From an uncultured Mycoplasma sp. (lineage in GTDB: Bacteria > Bacillota_I > Bacilli_A > RF39 > UBA660): DNA of 8,390 nt. The notes beneath the pieces were generated by a model. It did no database searches and was not told where the DNA came from. It saw nothing but the letters and a program-made list of their open reading frames with translations. Made by a program: the position numbers and the translations under genes. Shown here piece by piece: positions 5,544 to 8,390 of this stretch (the first letter of the stretch is position 1; each line of letters opens with the position of its first letter). The stretch is taken from the NCBI GenBank assembly GCA_947565485.1, contig CANOGG010000043.1:1-8390 (forward strand), given 5' to 3'.

Positions 5544-6861
5544 AAGTAAGACTACTCACAATATTTTTAAATTCATCGCCACGGTCTTCAAATTTGGCAT
5601 AAGCATCCCAGGAAGCACCTCCAGGACTTAAGAGAACAGTGTCGCCTTTGGTTACTTGGGTGGCAATTGCAGTTAAGGCATCTTTTAAATTAGCAAATAA
5701 TTCACAAGCGACATTATTTTCGTGGGCAAACTTCTCTACCCTTTTACGGACTTCGCCGATAGCGTATATTTTTTTTACTTTAGGTAAATAAGGAATTAAG
5801 TCGGTAAATTCTTGGTTACGGTCCATACCACCTAATATGAGATGAATATTATTAGAAAAACTCTTTAGTGCAGTAATAGTCGCGGTGGGATTAGTTGATT
5901 TGGAGTCATTGTAATAACAAACACCATTTAGTTCTCGGACAAATTCGATACGATGAGGAACGCCTTTAAAAGTTTCTAGGACTTCTTTGGCATATTTGAT
6001 ATCAATATGTAAGATGGTCATAAGAACTAAAGAAGCCAAAATATTTTCATAATTATGGGTACCTTTTAAGAGGATGGTATTAGTATCGATTACTGGCTCA
6101 TTATTAAGATAAATATAGTTATCTTTGATGTAGTTTTCTGAGTCGTTAAAATAGTACTTGGTAGAGGCTATATTTTTAGTTAGTTCTAAAGAGTCGAAGT
6201 TAGCATGATTGATGATAGCAATTTGGTCTTTAGTATGCTTATTAAAGATTTTTTTCTTGGTTTCTTTGTAGACTTCATAAGAACCATGGTAATCTAAGTG
6301 GGTGGGACAAAGATTGGTAAATATACTGATATCAGTTTTAAAATCATGGAGGTCATTTAATTGGTGGTCTGATATTTCTAGTAAAAGAATGTCATTATCT
6401 TCAAGGGTGGGAATAACCTCTGATAAAGGAGTACCGATATTGCCACCGAGTTTGACGCTTAGACCCGCTTTTTTTAAGATTTCATAATTGATAGTAGTCG
6501 TGGTTGTTTTACCATTACTGCCAGTAACACCGATTATTTGGACATTCTTATTGATGTAGTGATAAGCAACTTCGACTTCATTGACGACTGGAATATGTAA
6601 GTCGTGAGCTTTTTTGACCGCAGGATGGTATGGGAAAACACCAGGATTTTTGATTAAGACATCAAAGCTTTCATCAAGTAGAGACTCTGGTTCTAGAGTT
6701 TTGATAAATTTAATACCCATACTTTCTAAGATTTTTAGATGGTCAGGGTCTTGGTCTTTCGCATCACAGATTAAGATTTCATTAGCTGGGCCTAATAATT
6801 TAGCGACTTCATAGCCACTTCTAGCCATTCCTAGAATAAAGATTTTTTTATTTTCATACAT
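5542..6861 (-). CDS. murD: UDP-N-acetylmuramoyl-L-alanine--D-glutamate ligase (MurD)
   Basis: A 439-residue cytoplasmic Mur ligase that adds D-glutamate to UDP-MurNAc-L-Ala with ATP, the second amino-acid step of peptidoglycan precursor synthesis. The N-terminal UDP-binding domain opens with IFILGMARSG (7-16). The ATP P-loop is GVTGSNGKTT (111-120). The central domain has LLEISDHQL, with the conserved Glu, and NLCPTHLDYHG. The C-terminal domain has YYNDSKSTNPTAT, LILGGMDR and the MurD signature LLSPGGASWDAYAKFEDRGDEF-like block. Length is normal (about 440-450). Two common signature blocks differ here: SDHQL for the usual SSFQL, and SPGGASWD for the usual SPACASFD. The ATG at 6861 is chosen because AAGGTGAT (6866-6873) lies 4 nt upstream; the in-frame GTG at 6870 falls within that site. 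The gene appears to be a single transcription unit, with its own promoter and terminator, and no other mur or fts genes adjoin it. Confidence 0.93.
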   Translation of the reverse strand: MYENKKIFILGMARSGYEVAKLLGPANEILICDAKDQDPDHLKILESMGIKFIKTLEPESLLDESFDVLIKNPGVFPYHPAVKKAHDLHIPVVNEVEVAYHYINKNVQIIGVTGSNGKTTTTTINYEILKKAGLSVKLGGNIGTPLSEVIPTLEDNDILLLEISDHQLNDLHDFKTDISIFTNLCPTHLDYHGSYEVYKETKKKIFNKHTKDQIAIINHANFDSLELTKNIASTKYYFNDSENYIKDNYIYLNNEPVIDTNTILLKGTHNYENILASLVLMTILHIDIKYAKEVLETFKGVPHRIEFVRELNGVCYYNDSKSTNPTATITALKSFSNNIHLILGGMDRNQEFTDLIPYLPKVKKIYAIGEVRKRVEKFAHENNVACELFANLKDALTAIATQVTKGDTVLLSPGGASWDAYAKFEDRGDEFKNIVSSLT

Positions 6862-6879
6862 ATAAATCACCTTGTTTTA

Positions 6880-6908
6880 ATTATATTCTAAATAATTTAA
6901 AAAAGCAA
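6880..6908 (-). promoter_or_regulatory. SigA-type promoter of murD
   Basis: On the minus strand a perfect TATAAT (6880-6885) lies 17 nt after TTGCTT (6903-6908). The -35 hexamer matches only three of six consensus bases, all in TTG. It is formed by the 3' arm of the terminator of the preceding gene. Transcription would start near 6873, just at the ribosome binding site, giving a very short leader. Confidence 0.6.
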
Positions 6909-6925
6909 TTTTTATCTTGCTTTTT
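6899..6925 (-). terminator. Rho-independent terminator of the unrecognised large gene
   Basis: Minus-strand hairpin AAAAAGCAA (6917-6925), 8-nt loop, TTGCTTTTT (6900-6908), a 9-bp stem with two G-C pairs. The run of six Ts forms part of the 3' arm. It lies 12 nt after the stop codon at 6938-6940. The stem is AT-rich, so termination may be incomplete and some readthrough into murD is possible. Confidence 0.6.
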
Positions 6926-6937
6926 CTTGGAAAAAAA

Positions 6938-8390
6938 TTAGCGTTCTGGGATTTCATTTTTAATCTCTAAAAGATAATCTTGAAAGAGATTAAGTAGTTC
7001 ATCCATAGTGAAGTTAAAAGTATAAGATGAGGCTGGTAATTTGTTAGAGTGTTTTAAAATGGTTTCTAAATAGATAGTATCTTTTGGAATATCTTCAGGA
7101 GTGTTCGGAATAACACATTTGCCATAAGAATAATCTAAGAAGAAAGTGTCGGAGTCAGGGGTTAGATTATCTTTACTAATATAGATGTGGCGAAGAGGAA
7201 CTTCATGGTTATCTATTTTGACATTATAGATGGGAGTAATGGTGTAGTGATTATCATCAAAGCTTAGAGTAGGAAAATGGGTACTGAATTGTCCCTCATG
7301 TTCTAGTAAATAAGCAGTATTTAAGTATTTACTTAGTTCGATATGGTCTAGATGAGTAGTATTTTCAGCATCTAAGAAAGTACTAAAGTTAACCGCGGTG
7401 GTACATCTGATGAAATCGGGATGGCTTTGGTATATGACTTCGGTTGGGGTACGTAAAATGAAGCCTAGTTCATGGTTAGGAGTAAGGCCTAGTTTTAATT
7501 TTAGGTCTTCAACATAGGTCGTGGTAAGATGCGCATTATTGAGGCAAATATTTACTTTTTGGTAGAGATGAGGACTTACGACTTGTTCGGTGGTGGCTAT
7601 TTCGTGCCAAAAATTTTCAGTTCCAATTAACTGGCGGTATTTAAAGATAGATTGGATGATTTTAGGCTCAGGGATATCGATAGTACAGGTTTTATAATTG
7701 CCACCAATGAATTTACGAATGGGATTGTTTGATTCGTCGATAGTATCATAAAAGATATTGGGTTTAGCATCACCTTTAGTATTTTCAAAGCCCCAGCCAC
7801 TGATAGCGAATGGTTCCTCACCTTCAACGGCGATAAATTTTTGGAAGTTATAGCAATATTTATAAGCTTCAGCAAATTCATCATAAGTAAAGATGTTTTT
7901 TTCGCCTAAGCTTCTTAAGTAATCGTTAAATTCTTCGAAGTAGTTTTGGAAGTATTCATTTGTAGTGGTCGTACCCAAAACAACAACAGCAAAATCGCCA
8001 AAGGCTTCATATTTATTAGCACTTTCGGTGGCTTTAGCTTTACAGATTTTAAATAATTCATCTAAAATGGAAATAGGTTCATCGATAATTTCGATGCCAT
8101 CAGTAATGCGAGTGTCTTTTCTGGTATCAATAGCATTCATGACATAATCAATATCAACATCGGGATAAGTATTATCGATATTTTCAGTTAAATACCAGAC
8201 ACCTTTTTCGTAGTAATCATCAAGAGTGAAAGCAGTACAGGTGTCGAGATAGTTTTTGAAATATCTTTCATCGCCATAAATACCAGAAGTGAGACCACTG
8301 CCAGTTAGTTCTTCGGTTTGGGCTTCTTCATAAAAGTTGCCGATGGTCGCGTTACGAATGTAAATGGTGTCATCTTTTTGGTAAACTAAA
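6938..8390 (-). CDS. Large protein of unknown function, 5' end outside the window
   Basis: The frame stays open from the right edge (first full codon at 8389) to the TAA at 6938-6940, giving 483 visible residues. The first in-window ATG (8140) has no ribosome binding site, and the 83 codons before it are clearly coding (for example VYQKDDTIYIRNATIGNFYE and GVWYLTENIDNTYPDVD). The start therefore lies beyond the window. I do not recognise the family. What can be seen: a soluble, acidic protein rich in Asp, Glu, Thr, Asn and aromatic residues, without a hydrophobic stretch long enough for a membrane helix. It contains SGLTSGIYGDE near the visible start, a VVVLGTTTTNEYF segment, FAISGWGFENTKGDAKPNIF, and a helical C-terminus (TMDELLNLFQDYLLEIKNE). 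No repeats, cysteine clusters or nucleotide-binding loop are seen. Codon use, with many C-ending codons, matches the neighbouring minus-strand genes, so recent transfer is not suggested. A terminator follows; nothing links it functionally to murD. Confidence 0.8.
   Translation of the reverse strand, partial: LVYQKDDTIYIRNATIGNFYEEAQTEELTGSGLTSGIYGDERYFKNYLDTCTAFTLDDYYEKGVWYLTENIDNTYPDVDIDYVMNAIDTRKDTRITDGIEIIDEPISILDELFKICKAKATESANKYEAFGDFAVVVLGTTTTNEYFQNYFEEFNDYLRSLGEKNIFTYDEFAEAYKYCYNFQKFIAVEGEEPFAISGWGFENTKGDAKPNIFYDTIDESNNPIRKFIGGNYKTCTIDIPEPKIIQSIFKYRQLIGTENFWHEIATTEQVVSPHLYQKVNICLNNAHLTTTYVEDLKLKLGLTPNHELGFILRTPTEVIYQSHPDFIRCTTAVNFSTFLDAENTTHLDHIELSKYLNTAYLLEHEGQFSTHFPTLSFDDNHYTITPIYNVKIDNHEVPLRHIYISKDNLTPDSDTFFLDYSYGKCVIPNTPEDIPKDTIYLETILKHSNKLPASSYTFNFTMDELLNLFQDYLLEIKNEIPER

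Noticed and set aside
6302..6814. Two + strand open frames opposite murD
   Set aside because: Antisense to strongly conserved MurD coding sequence, with no initiation signals.
7627..8147. A second minus-strand frame (7627-7884) and a + strand frame (7965-8147) overlapping the unrecognised large gene
   Set aside because: Both lie wholly within the long open frame, which runs through to the window edge with uniform codon use. Neither has a ribosome binding site.
8141..8390. ADP-ribosyltransferase-like reading of the SGLTSGIYG segment in the unrecognised protein
   Set aside because: Only a faint visual likeness, with no supporting catalytic motif order visible in the available residues.
1..8390. 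CRISPR arrays, tRNAs, insertion sequences, phage or defence modules
   Set aside because: No spaced direct repeats, cloverleaf or transposase/integrase motifs were seen. The recognised genes are ordinary chromosomal ones.

Overview
The window looks like chromosomal DNA from a low-GC, spore-forming member of the Bacillota, probably an uncultured gut-type Bacilli lineage. Spot counts give roughly 35-40% G+C. Every gene reads with the standard bacterial code (Trp is TGG, no in-frame TGA). Three independent signs point to endospore formation: a SigH-type sigma factor encoded directly behind rlmB, a SirA-like replication inhibitor, and an exact Spo0A-box match upstream of the sirA-like gene. No tRNA, rRNA, insertion sequence, phage gene or CRISPR array was seen.

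Layout from right to left, which is the direction of transcription for all but one gene. (1) 6938-8390: C-terminal 483 residues of a large unrecognised protein whose start lies beyond the right edge. It is followed by a hairpin terminator. (2) 5542-6861: murD, with its own promoter partly built from that terminator, and its own terminator beginning in its stop codon. (3) 4771-5460 and 4176-4781: rlmB (TTG start, strong SigA-type promoter) and sigH, overlapping by 11 bp and probably translationally coupled. (4) 3271-4179, + strand: a TIGR01212/YtqA radical SAM protein convergent with sigH; the two stop codons interlock and an inverted repeat with T-runs on both sides spans the junction. (5) 552-3152: a ten-helix Ca2+-type P-type ATPase, divergent from ytqA. 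(6) 58-477: the sirA-like gene with the Spo0A box. (7) At the left edge, the ribosome binding site and start codon of one more minus-strand gene.

As a set, the genes mix housekeeping roles (peptidoglycan precursor synthesis, 23S rRNA methylation, calcium export) with entry into sporulation. SigH normally raises Spo0A levels, Spo0A-P would act at the box upstream of sirA, and SirA would then block DnaA-driven replication initiation. The + strand is G-rich throughout, whichever strand carries the gene. This suggests that + is the leading strand and that nearly all these genes run head-on to the replication fork. The most novel items are the unrecognised large protein, the Spo0A-box/sirA arrangement and the compact terminator-promoter junctions. 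No clearly new multi-gene system was found.
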